From Apostichopus leukothele (taxonomy: Eukaryota > Echinodermata > Holothuroidea > Aspidochirotida > Stichopodidae): a stretch of DNA of 43,800 bases. Position 1 is the stretch's first letter. Every line of letters starts with the position of its first letter. The notes below the pieces were generated by a model. The model searched no databases. It was not told the DNA's origin and saw only the letters and a program-made list of their open reading frames with translations. The translations under genes were made by a program, and so were the position numbers. This document shows, one piece after another, positions 39,001 to 43,800 of the stretch. The stretch is from contig JAAAKB020000024.1 in NCBI GenBank assembly GCA_010014835.2, forward strand, positions 242,090 through 285,889. The letters are read 5' to 3'.

Positions 39001-40548
39001 TTCTCAGGAAGTTTTGTATTTGATATGAAGGTTCCCTTCTAGCTGGGGGTCCGAATTATCATACTTGAGGAAACCTAGAAGGCGCCAGAGATATGATGAC
39101 AGTCGTGTGAAGAGTCAGTTCTGTATGCTGAATTAATAGTGGACTCTGTAAAGTGAACAACAAATATGATCCCTGTATTTAAGCTGTATGAAGAGTTGGA
39201 ACTTAGTGACGTGTCAGTGATTTGTCTGTGATAGTTCAGTTTGTTTTTATTAAAGATGTAACTCAGGCATTAGTGAGTGCTCTGACTGTAACACTCCATT
39301 AATACGAGACAGAGTTAACCATTGGAGTTTGCTTGTTTACTCTAAGATAAAGTTACCGTAAGATCCTAACCTTAATGCTGTTTCTGTGAAACCGGCAGCT
39401 CCATTGCTAATCACTACAACATAAAACGATGCCCTCATGACATTGTCTCATTGTGCTAGCAATCAATACATCTCATTCTTATCCCCATTCGTTTTTCTAC
39501 CTTCCATAGATTTGACGACACCAAACAGGAAAAGGTAATTTTGTCACCCCATTGCTCTCATATATATATCTCCATTGCATTGTTGTATGCACAGCATGTT
39601 TCGTCGGCATGGTGGGCGTTCATCGTGTGGCAATCTCTGTGGCCATGCACCGCCATCACACCATGTAATAAATATTAAACCGTTTGACCGTCCGGCACCA
39701 GGTTGTGCTACTTACAACCTTTCTACAAAGACATGGACATGGACCAAGTGTTGACAAGGTTACTCGGTTGATAGTCGGTGCCGTCAGTCACAGTGTTCTG
39801 TGTTTTTAAATGTGATAAAATATCAAACATGAGTCATTGATATGTGTTTGCTTTCTTGAAAGAATGTTTATGAAGCAGTGTTTGTTAGAAAGAGTGAACA
39901 CTCAAATTTAGGATTCATTAACGTAGAGCTTTATGCCGTATTTCTTCCTTGTGATTAAGTGGTTGGAAAACTTACCCTAACAGGTTTGTTTTGAAGAGCC
40001 ATATCTTTCTTGTAAGTGCAATGTTTCTGAATATAACTTCAAAAATCCAAAGCACCATTTACCTGTCACTCAAAGGCTATTGTTGTATATGCTCAATATC
40101 AAAGCAAATTTGAAGTGTTCTATTAAATCTCTGTTTGTGAGAAACCCAATTTTGCTAATTAATTCAAAACTTTAACCTGTCAAATTCTCACAGTTTACTC
40201 CCAGGAAATAATCCCATTCTTTCCTTATCTCTGTTTTTTCGCTTTTCCAATTTTTGTTTTTTTTGCAACCCAGCACATTGTGCTTTTTCAATTAGCCCGG
40301 TGTAAACCTCTGTTAATGTGTTTGTCGTCACTTTTCTCCTTGCGTTTTTACAGGCTGTCAGACCTCCAAGTGGTCAGTACTTTCACTTCTTTACTGCAAT
40401 GATATCACTCTCCAAGTCTTGCCTTCCTTCTATTAGCCACAACTTGCCTCTTTGGTTCCTCAGGGCCATGACATCTCTCCTCTTTGTGCACTTACCCTTA
40501 CCGTGGCCTATATCAGTCTTTGGTCACTACGCAAGTAAGGAGAACTAG
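8918..40548 (+). CDS. PRUNE2: PRUNE2-like gene: DHH phosphoesterase + giant acidic region + BCH domain (split gene, 5' exon missing)
   Basis: Joined exons: 8918-9022, 9988-10387, 19336-19491, 20484-20578, 23656-29472, 30812-31157, 31917-32072, 32644-32814, 33741-33843, 34668-34799, 35686-35772, 36557-36655, 39510-39534, 40354-40548. All introns are GT-AG and all phases match, giving 7,887 bp or about 2,628 residues; human PRUNE2 is about 3,090. Residues 1-370 resemble DHH/DHHA2 proteins of the prune family (exopolyphosphatase/nucleotide phosphodiesterase). About 370-2360 is acidic and low in hydrophobic residues, hence probably disordered. About 2395-2560 is the BCH lipid/small-GTPase-binding fold, and the whole order is that of vertebrate PRUNE2. 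The domain order and motifs are seen in the sequence; family membership comes from remembered human proteins; cytoplasmic scaffold function is inferred. The initiating exon was not found, and the last exon is uncertain. It could be called prune, because the DHH site looks active as in PRUNE1. Confidence 0.93.
9023..9987 (+). other. Intron
   Basis: Joins phase 0 to phase 0 between the first two recognised DHH exons. It contains a short C run (9553-9562) and no recognisable gene or repeat. Confidence 0.88.
9988..10387 (+). CDS. PRUNE2: Exon: DHH domain motifs II-III (DHN and DHH)
   Basis: The acceptor CACATAG and donor GTTTGT bound a 400-bp exon that enters in phase 0 and leaves in phase 1. 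It encodes [37 protein letters not shown] and [12 protein letters not shown], each with a close counterpart in PRUNE1. The DHN triplet (10174-10182) is the usual form in family II pyrophosphatases; PRUNE1 has DHH here. A second DHH (10237-10245) follows about 20 residues later. Human PRUNE2 has lost the equivalent residues (GSS in place of DHN), so this exon is nearer to PRUNE1. The donor is weaker than consensus, but the junction is fixed by homology. Confidence 0.92.
10488..10518. repeat. G-run at the edge of the assembly gap
   Basis: Three tracts of five to ten or more G residues, broken by single T/A bases, abut the gap. On the plus strand this could form G-quadruplexes and probably caused the sequencing break. 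Confidence 0.85.
10519..10618. other. Assembly gap of exactly 100 N
   Basis: The run is exactly 100 N, which is a usual placeholder for a gap of unknown size, so intron length and local repeat structure are uncertain here. Confidence 0.98.
10619..10815. repeat. GC-richer interspersed-repeat fragment, family not identified
   Basis: Base composition rises to about half G+C here while the flanks are far more AT-rich. It contains a near-palindrome GCGCCAACCATGGTGGCGC and ends in TTCCTGGCTACGCACCTG, a style of ending seen in dispersed repeats of marine invertebrates. The left end is lost in the gap. An open frame across it is not protein-like. Repeat status is inferred from composition, not from a second copy in the window. 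Confidence 0.45.
11858..12460. repeat. Diverged tandem repeats of AATATACTGATTCACACCTGCATTACA type
   Basis: Variants of TAATATACTGATTCACACCT and GCATTACAATA recur a dozen or so times at irregular spacing. The array is interrupted at about 11930-12048 by a LINE-type 3' tail, which suggests that the tail inserted into a pre-existing array. Open frames on the minus strand here are repeat artefacts. Confidence 0.7.
11955..12048 (+). mobile_element. LINE/SINE 3' tail with terminal (ATT)n
   Basis: TGTAAAGCGCCTTGAGCAGT is followed by TTGGCGCTATATAAGT and then a (TTA)n run at about 12028-12048. GCGCC and GGCGC can pair as a stem. The same layout, TGTAAAGTGCACTGAGCAA then GTGCTCTATAAGAC then an ATT-rich tract, ends the LINE fragment on the opposite strand near 14010-14095. 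The piece is therefore a severely 5'-truncated LINE or a SINE using the same 3' end. Confidence 0.65.
14003..14530 (-). mobile_element. 5'-truncated LINE (CR1/L2/Jockey-like), end of ORF2 and 3' tail
   Basis: On the minus strand the product shows IQNAAARVV near 14510, then [18 protein letters not shown], then [27 protein letters not shown] and [13 protein letters not shown]. This is the usual order at the C-terminal end of non-LTR reverse transcriptases (HWLP-RI-YKIL, GDRAF-A-LWNSLP-IR, FK-LKTHLF). The frame changes between 14400 and 14530 and a stop interrupts the HWLP-like region, so the copy is dead. The 3' tail has the CTCTATAAGACT box followed by an ATT-rich tract at 14003-14047. The reverse-transcriptase core is absent. 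Confidence 0.85.
14897..15500. repeat. 52-bp minisatellite, about 12 copies
   Basis: The unit contains GTGTCTTTTTGGTATTGTGT, AACATATCTGCAGTGTTGCT and ATACCTTATACT. Most copies are full length; a few lack 9-10 bp. Because 52 is not a multiple of three and stops are rare in the unit, overlapping open frames appear on both strands, but they are repeat artefacts. Confidence 0.93.
18562..18581. repeat. (GT)n microsatellite
   Basis: A run of about ten GT pairs inside the large intron. Confidence 0.9.
19336..19491 (+). CDS. PRUNE2: Exon: DHH domain motif IV and link to DHHA2
   Basis: The acceptor TTCTTCAG and donor GTAAGA bound a 156-bp exon, phase 1 at both ends. It encodes [11 protein letters not shown], counterpart of GTIILDCVNMD in PRUNE1, with the last metal-binding aspartate at 19350-19352. 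It then encodes [13 protein letters not shown], counterpart of FDSLQKAKFDVSG. The level of identity makes the assignment secure. The intron before it is nearly 9 kb and contains the assembly gap. Confidence 0.93.
19492..20483 (+). other. Intron
   Basis: A phase 1 intron between two well-matched DHH/DHHA2 exons. A 111-residue open frame at 19538-19873 and a 60-residue one at 20159-20341 lie inside it and show no family features. Confidence 0.88.
20484..20578 (+). CDS. PRUNE2: Exon: start of DHHA2 domain
   Basis: The acceptor TTTCTTTTAG and donor GTAAAG bound a 95-bp exon that enters in phase 1 and leaves in phase 0. The product reads [15 protein letters not shown] followed by [10 protein letters not shown]. 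It lines up with the LTTEQMLRKDQK and AISAIYMDLE stretches of PRUNE1, where the DHHA2 domain closes over the active site. The RKD triplet is conserved between the two. In PRUNE1 and family II pyrophosphatases this lobe supplies basic residues that bind phosphate. Confidence 0.88.
20579..23655 (+). other. Intron
   Basis: A phase 0 intron inside the DHHA2 domain. It contains a purine-rich G-run cluster at 21228-21320 and AT-rich TACATA simple sequence at 22290-22365. The minus-strand 149-residue frame at 21217-21666 overlaps the pyrimidine complement of the G-rich tract and is not protein-like. Confidence 0.88.
21228..21320 (+). repeat. Purine-rich tract with G-quadruplex potential
   Basis: GGGAGTGGGTGTGGGAGGG (21261-21279) has four GGG runs separated by loops of 2, 3 and 1 bases, and GGGAGGTGGGGGGTGGG follows at once. 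The G-rich strand is the sense strand of the gene, so the structure could also form in the pre-mRNA. Confidence 0.75.
23656..29472 (+). CDS. PRUNE2: Giant exon: end of DHHA2 plus long acidic disordered region with endocytic-type motifs
   Basis: This 5,817-bp exon (1,939 codons) enters and leaves in phase 0, with acceptor GCCGTAG and donor GTGAAT. The first 26 codons lie upstream of the first in-frame ATG (23734) and match the DHHA2 domain of PRUNE1 ([11 protein letters not shown] against ADLHAFCQAHS), so that ATG is internal. The DHHA2 end ([15 protein letters not shown] against SRKKLLPLLQEALS) lies near 23920-23970. The rest is rich in Glu, Asp and Ser with few hydrophobic residues. Short motifs include LLDLD (24277-24291), DPF (24370-24378) and six NPF tripeptides between 26458 and 27390. 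The last 150 residues are Ser/Pro-rich ([14 protein letters not shown]). Vertebrate PRUNE2 also has a very long exon here, and human PRUNE2 carries a few NPFs. No domain is recognised in the middle. Confidence 0.93.
29473..30811 (+). other. Intron after the giant exon
   Basis: Phase 0 to phase 0. The open frame of the giant exon runs on for 33 codons past the donor before a stop at 29569-29571, so intron retention would give a slightly longer, BCH-less protein. A 20-nt segment at 30703-30722 is flanked by strong splice signals (see findings). Nothing else is recognised. Confidence 0.82.
30812..31157 (+). CDS. PRUNE2: Exon: acidic linker before the BCH region
   Basis: The acceptor AACTTTTAG and donor GTGAGG bound a 346-bp exon that enters in phase 0 and leaves in phase 1. 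The product is very acidic. It contains [14 protein letters not shown], then [15 protein letters not shown], then a run of eight aspartates (31106-31129) written as GAY codons. That run is a simple repeat and may vary in length between individuals. The exon has no close human match; it is placed by its phase, codon content and position between the giant exon and the conserved linker. Confidence 0.85.
31158..31916 (+). other. Intron
   Basis: A phase 1 intron between two linker exons. No repeats or other genes are seen. Confidence 0.85.
31917..32072 (+). CDS. PRUNE2: Exon: conserved BNIP2-family linker ending in a W-acidic motif
   Basis: The acceptor CTTGTCAG and donor GTCAGT bound a 156-bp exon, phase 1 at both ends. 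[18 protein letters not shown] lines up with RRIKLTAPNINLSLDQSEGS of human PRUNE2 and the matching KLMAPDISLTLD segment of BNIP2. The exon ends in STEMSWD, and the next exon continues DDN, so the tryptophan (32066-32068) sits in an M-S-W-D-D setting. BNIP2 has FEWEDD at this point and caytaxin has ELEWED, a known kinesin-light-chain binding motif. Confidence 0.88.
32073..32643 (+). other. Intron splitting the W-acidic motif
   Basis: A phase 1 intron that interrupts the codon directly after SWD. A CT-rich tract at 32522-32600 (CTCCCTCCCCCTCCTACCAT and a second diverged copy) precedes the acceptor region. Confidence 0.88.
32644..32814 (+). CDS. PRUNE2: Exon: start of BCH region (EYTAREE and ISHGG-type motif)
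   Basis: The acceptor CTTTGCAG and donor GTATAA bound a 171-bp exon, phase 1 at both ends. It encodes [19 protein letters not shown], matching SIPEYTAEEEREDNRLWRT of PRUNE2, then [17 protein letters not shown], matching IDMKVIEPYRRVISHGG. These motifs are diagnostic of the BNIP2/caytaxin/PRUNE2 group. A methionine at 32655 starts an open frame but is inside the exon, downstream of the acceptor, and is not the gene start. Confidence 0.95.
32815..33740 (+). other. Intron
   Basis: A phase 1 intron within the GGYYG motif of the BCH region. No repeat or gene is recognised. Confidence 0.88.
33741..33843 (+). CDS. PRUNE2: Exon: BCH domain, first strands
   Basis: The acceptor CATTTGCAG and donor GTGAGT bound a 103-bp exon that enters in phase 1 and leaves in phase 2. 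It encodes [18 protein letters not shown] and then [11 protein letters not shown]. Human PRUNE2 has YYGDGLNAIIVFAACFLP and DYHYVMENLFL. This is the beginning of the CRAL-TRIO-like BCH fold. Confidence 0.95.
33844..34667 (+). other. Intron with two short tandem repeats
   Basis: A phase 2 intron within the BCH domain. At 34231-34333 the unit AAGGTACTATTC(or AAGGTACCTACTATTC) recurs about seven times. At 34399-34480 the unit TTCTTTGTAAAT recurs about six times. Open frames across them are artefacts. Confidence 0.88.
34668..34799 (+). CDS. PRUNE2: Exon: BCH domain core
   Basis: The acceptor TTTTACAG and donor GTAGGG bound a 132-bp exon, phase 2 at both ends. [21 protein letters not shown] and [13 protein letters not shown] are near-identical to YVISTLELMVAEDYMIVYLNG and [13 protein letters not shown] of human PRUNE2. 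This is the most strongly conserved block in the window. In BNIP2-family proteins the region contributes to Rho-GTPase and partner binding. Confidence 0.96.
34800..35685 (+). other. Intron
   Basis: A phase 2 intron within the BCH domain. At 35495-35575 CTCAAGGAGATG occurs three times. At 35097-35110 ACAGGAGGTAGGGTC, the sequence at the end of the upstream exon with its donor, appears a second time about 300 bp inside the intron. Nothing else is recognised. Confidence 0.86.
35686..35772 (+). CDS. PRUNE2: Exon: BCH domain, whose 3' end is tandemly copied downstream
   Basis: The acceptor AATTTTAG and donor GTAAGA bound an 87-bp exon, phase 2 at both ends. The product [20 protein letters not shown] followed by ITFTRPFI lines up without a gap with the [20 protein letters not shown] and LAVTRPFIS segments of human PRUNE2. 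The usual W-F pair after HPS/T is shifted here to G-W. From 35719 the exon and its donor are repeated twice more at 64-bp spacing. Reading past the first donor meets a stop at once (TAA at 35774), so the first donor is the one that keeps the frame. Confidence 0.93.
35719..35903 (+). repeat. 64-bp tandem triplication of an exon end with its splice donor
   Basis: Copies start at 35719, 35783 and 35847. Each carries 54 bp of BCH-domain coding sequence from CCATCCTACAGGG to CTTTATTAG. The first two continue into GTAAGATAAT, the third into GTTAGAATTC. Copies differ by a single T/C at 35820. Near identity implies a recent event or an assembly artefact. Confidence 0.97.
35773..36556 (+). other. Intron
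   Basis: A phase 2 intron that begins with the two extra copies of the exon end. A 65-residue frame at 36187-36384, open on both strands, has no family features. No other feature is seen. Confidence 0.88.
36557..36655 (+). CDS. PRUNE2: Exon: BCH domain, C-terminal part
   Basis: The acceptor TTCTTTTCAG and donor GTAAGA bound a 99-bp exon, phase 2 at both ends. It encodes [19 protein letters not shown] and [16 protein letters not shown]2 and PRUNE2 have SKFSQKIRYVFNLAELAEL and MEYVGIPECIKQ here. The serine after RPFI is rebuilt across the junction with the preceding exon (AG plus T). Confidence 0.93.
36656..39509 (+). other. Intron before the microexon
   Basis: A phase 2 intron of about 2.85 kb. 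At about 38480-38745 it contains a degenerate 15-20 bp repeat around GAGTCCCTTTAGCTA, GAAGTC and GGTCCC. No gene is recognised. Confidence 0.72.
38484..38745. repeat. Degenerate minisatellite of GAGTCCCTTTAGCTA type
   Basis: About fifteen diverged short units with GAGTCCCTTT, GGTCCCTG and related variants; two adjacent units near 38535-38568 are nearly identical. Open frames here are artefacts. Confidence 0.65.
39510..39534 (+). CDS. PRUNE2: 25-bp microexon just after the BCH domain
   Basis: The acceptor CTTCCATAG and donor GTAATT frame 25 bp that enter in phase 2 and leave in phase 0. With the previous exon the product reads [13 protein letters not shown], which resembles the KxDEEL/KQVDQEL stretch that follows IPE in PRUNE2 and BNIP2. 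The phase fit and the resemblance support it. The very small size and a 2.85-kb intron before it make it less certain than the BCH exons. Confidence 0.72.
39535..40353 (+). other. Intron (probable)
   Basis: Phase 0 between the microexon and the candidate terminal exon. It is supported only by splice signals and phase. No repeat is recognised. Confidence 0.55.
40354..40548 (+). CDS. PRUNE2: Candidate terminal exon
   Basis: The acceptor TTTTTACAG is strong, the phase (0) fits the microexon, and the frame runs 64 residues to a TAG at 40546-40548. The tail starts [13 protein letters not shown] and is unusually hydrophobic compared with the polar tails of human PRUNE2 and BNIP2. An alternative is that only 40354-40372 is coding: a GTCAGT donor follows AVRPPS in phase 1, and a strong phase-compatible acceptor at 43400 leads to a 10-codon polar end. 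A polyadenylation signal lies 430 bp downstream of this stop. Confidence 0.5.
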   Translation, partial: AVRPPSGQYFHFFTAMISLSKSCLPSISHNLPLWFLRAMTSLLFVHLPLPWPISVFGHYASKEN

Positions 40549-40973
40549 CATCTCTCCCCGCCCCTCCATTTAAGGCCGTCTCATATATCCTCGGTTTATA
40601 CACAGCAGTTTTATTAAATACTTCTGCTTTAAAACATCCGATAATACTCCCTAACATAATGACAAGAATAACCACACTTTTTTTGCACTTAACCAGTAAC
40701 TACTTGAAATTGCACCCTGATGATAAGTTTGAAAGATTCATTGATTTGAAACAATATTTGCCAAAGAAACAAGAGAACAGAAGAGAAAGGAAATTAACAG
40801 AAAAAGAAAAAAAATTATATAAGAAAATATGGTTTTGTTCAAGTAGCCACTCATCCCATGTAACATGGAACATCTCATGATGGATTTTGAGTTTCAGGTA
40901 AAAAGAGGGAAGTGTTGACACAACAAAACCTTTGCTTTAGTTTCTGTTGTCATTAGTCACAATTGAGATAAAA

Positions 40974-40979
40974 AATAAA
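40974..40979 (+). terminator. Candidate polyadenylation signal AATAAA
   Basis: This canonical AATAAA lies about 430 bp after the candidate stop codon at 40548. It would give a short 3' UTR. AATAAA is common by chance in DNA this AT-rich (others at about 41519 and 41569), so support is only positional. Confidence 0.35.
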
Positions 40980-41356
40980 CTGACAGAAATTGTATTAAAA
41001 GTTGGACTTGTTAAATTAAAAAAAAAAAGTCTGAATTTTATCAAAGATGTTGATTAATATGCTGAGTTGAATGAAGAAAAATAATCCTTAGAGAACATAT
41101 TTAAGCAATTTGTATGTAATTTAGACACTATGTACATATAGGGCTCAGAAACTGATTTGGTCACAGTTTTGTAGTGTTTAGTAAACTTTACAAAGAGGGC
41201 TTGTTTGGTTATGGAATTCATTGCAAATTGAGAAAAGTGCATGTTTTTACTAATATATTTCACTTATTAACTGCATCCTTCTTTGTATTACTCACGACTG
41301 ATGTAATCTCTTTGATGCTGAAACAAACATGTATATCTCTGTCACAGTAGAATGAT

Positions 41357-41493
41357 TATACCCATAATTAGTGGCCACAGTAGGTATACCCTCAATTAGT
41401 GGCCACAGTAGGTTTACCCTCAATTAGTGGCCACAGTAGGTATACCCTCAATTAGTGGCCACAGTAGGTATACCCTCAATTAGTGGCCACAGT
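41357..41493. repeat. 28-bp tandem repeat, five copies
   Basis: The unit is ATTAGTGGCCACAGTAGGTA followed by TACCCTCA; five copies are nearly identical, with one T/A difference and variation in the outermost units. Each holds the palindrome TGGCCA. Confidence 0.93.
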
Positions 41494-42219
41494 CAGTAAA
41501 ATTATCTCTGAAGACAAAAATAAATTCACCAAGAACCCAAAATAGAATAAGATTGGAGAAAATTCAAATGAATAAAAAGGGGTAATATAAAAACACATGC
41601 AAGTTGTATGATCCAGTGCTATTCTTAATGATGTACTGAGCTACCCACAACCATATCTAGATTGATCTTTAAAATATGTAGGCTCACAAATGTACCCTAA
41701 TTTAAAACCAAAACAAAAAAAAAAGTCCTCAATATATGCAAGATCTTGTAGGTCAATTGCATAATTTATGGTTGGAAACAGTTGCCATGCATTGCCATAT
41801 GGATAGCTTCTGTAGCTTTTGGGCTAAGTTTTAAATCCTTCTCTAATTCACGTCACAAATTCGTCTGACACGTTTATGTGTAATGAAAGATTTGAATTTA
41901 ATAAAATACACCCAATAAAATAAGAAAATGAAACAGGTAAAGTTGGCTGAGAACATTAGGAAAGAAAAGAATGGAGATTGAAAATTTTACTATTGATATA
42001 TTTTCAGAGAGGCTTTCCTTACATGAAATGCAGTTTTGATGTTGAAAGCCTTTTGTTTCATATGTATGGCATCATAAGAAGGAATCTAAATCATAGTTGA
42101 GAATGTCCTGTTAGTGGGACTTACCTATGGAACCCTATGCTATTCTGGTCAGTGAAATCATACATCTTAAATATAATTCTGTGAGCCTTTTGTGAAGAAT
42201 ATATTAACATGTCAGTGTT

Positions 42220-42553
42220 GATCATGTGATCTAGCTGACCAATCAGAGCAACGATATGTTCTTCAATCATAAAATTAACCAATCACAACAGAGATCTAGT
42301 AAAAGTAACCCACATCCTTATTGCAACTGCATATGGTGGGAACATTAAAACTGGGGCAGGTCACAATACAAATGTAGTAAAATAGTGATCATGTGATCTA
42401 GCCAACCAATCAGAGCAGCAATGTATTCTATAAACATAACATCGACCAACAAAAATCACAGTTAGAGACTCTAATCAAGCCACATCCTGATTACAACTAC
42501 ACATGTGTGGATATTTATTTCTAGTTCAGGTCAAATAATACAAATGTAGTAAC
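42220..42553. repeat. Tandem duplication of about 167 bp
   Basis: Copies start at 42220 and 42387. Both begin GATCATGTGATCTAGC, contain ACCAATCAGAGCA, CCACATCCT and TACAA(C)T-CA, and end ACAAATGTAGTAA. They have diverged by many substitutions, so the duplication is old. CCAATCA boxes occur in both. Confidence 0.82.
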
Positions 42554-43800
42554 ATAAGGGAGAGAATTTACTCTTTGATTTTCACATTCCTGGTGGGTGA
42601 TTTGGTTGACTTTATATCTGAGGTCATATCGACAAGGTTGCATTGCTGAGCCTTTAGTGAATTAATCCCATCTTCCATAAGAATGAGTAGGTTTTGATAG
42701 TCATCTTCGTATCAGTGATATACAGGCGAGTAACTAGGTAGTGATGCTGACATTTCACCTCTCACAGGTGCTGTTGGAATTGTGAATAAAAGTAAAAGTA
42801 AAACTATCTTTTAAAAAAGAGAGAATATCTCACTTGTAGGTCTGACAATGGTTGTGGAATACACTTCACCAACTTTGCTACGCTTTGGTATCTTAGAATC
42901 CGGGGAAAAACAGGCCAAAAATTTAACAATGTTTATAAAGGAGTTGCTTTAAATGCCTTTTTTTCCCTTCTACATTAATAATTGTGATCAGAATCAGAAA
43001 CCAATGCTTTGAAATCAAATGTGGATTTACTAACATTGAATTGATTGCTTATAAAATCTGTTCTCTGCTTCTGGGGTTCAAGCAGCCATTACTTTTATTT
43101 AATGCTTAATCTAGTATTAGACAAACATTAACTGCAAACCTGCAAAAAAAGTTTCTGTTTATAAATCACATTATTTTGGTGGCTAATGGTTCCTAATTTT
43201 TTTTTGGTTCAGTAGTTGTTAATATTATTCATAAGTAATAGCAACAAACACATTTATAACCAAATCAATCAATTTATGGAGAATTTGGAAGGCTAACAAG
43301 TAACAATAATTTTCAATCAATATGTTTTCTGTTCATTCCTAGTTTTGTTACACTAATCTGTTCATACATGATTTACTTCTTGTATAACCTGTTTTTTCAG
43401 TTGGGACAATTCCATTAAAAGATGAGATTGTTTAATGCTTTATTAACAAGGGAAGATTTATTTATTGGTATTCTCACATTCCAATATGGTAGTGGTAGTT
43501 ACTTGGCCTCATGCAATGCTGAAGAGGTCAGTGAATTGATTTTTTGCCCTTTGTGAGGTACTAATTCAGGGACCATTTCACCCCTGTTGTTAACGAGTGA
43601 AAAATGAATTTGGAATCATTTAAAGCCTTGGCTAAGACTAAAGTAGACTTGTGATCACCTTAACTCTTGTGTCAATATAAGGGAAAGACATGGGTCCTAT
43701 TGATCTTGTTGTGGTTAGAGGAACAGGTTCCATCCATGATGCCCCTCTTGTCAAGAAGGTGCGAACAATCAATAATGTCTTGGCATGGATCTGCGGGGGG

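Larger units (their letters stand above)
40549..43800. other. 3' region: UTR, flank or last intron
   Basis: No open frame with a recognisable family is seen on either strand. It holds a 28-bp tandem repeat and a 167-bp duplication, and ends in sequence without clear features. If the alternative C-terminus at 43401 is real, most of this is an intron. Confidence 0.6.

Overview
The window is one stretch of an animal genome. It is AT-rich and sparsely coding, with GT-AG introns, several minisatellites, relics of LINE-like and Penelope-like elements, and one 100-N assembly gap. It is dominated by a single plus-strand gene of the PRUNE2/BNIP2 family. I recognise it by matching short translated motifs to remembered human PRUNE1, PRUNE2 and BNIP2 sequences; no search was run. 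The gene content and the repeat style suggest an invertebrate deuterostome, perhaps an echinoderm. The phylum is an inference and is uncertain.

Layout. 1-8917 has no gene I can support and is probably 5' flank or first intron; it holds a minisatellite, microsatellites, a degenerate hammerhead-ribozyme-like motif and a perfect 28-bp palindrome. 8918-20578 carries four exons for the DHH phosphoesterase half of the protein. They are separated by a large intron that contains the assembly gap, a GC-richer repeat, LINE 3' ends and a 52-bp minisatellite. 23656-29472 is one giant 5.8-kb exon. It starts with the end of the DHHA2 domain and continues as a long acidic, apparently disordered region with clathrin/adaptor/EH-type short motifs. 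30812-36655 carries seven exons for the linker and the BCH (BNIP2/Cdc42GAP homology, CRAL-TRIO-like) domain. A 25-bp microexon (39510-39534) and one or two candidate terminal exons finish the gene. 40549-43800 is 3' flank or last intron with small tandem repeats.

All the exon junctions are phase-compatible. They give a joined reading frame of about 2,628 residues, without the first exon, which I could not find. The protein combines an apparently intact DHH metal-binding site, which human PRUNE2 has largely lost, with a C-terminal BCH domain, which human PRUNE1 lacks. Between them lie an LLDLD clathrin-box-like motif, a DPF, six NPF tripeptides and a W-acidic (kinesin-light-chain-type) motif. 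This would fit the unduplicated ancestral form of the PRUNE1/PRUNE2 pair. The other notable structure is a 64-bp tandem triplication that copies the end of one BCH exon together with its splice donor.
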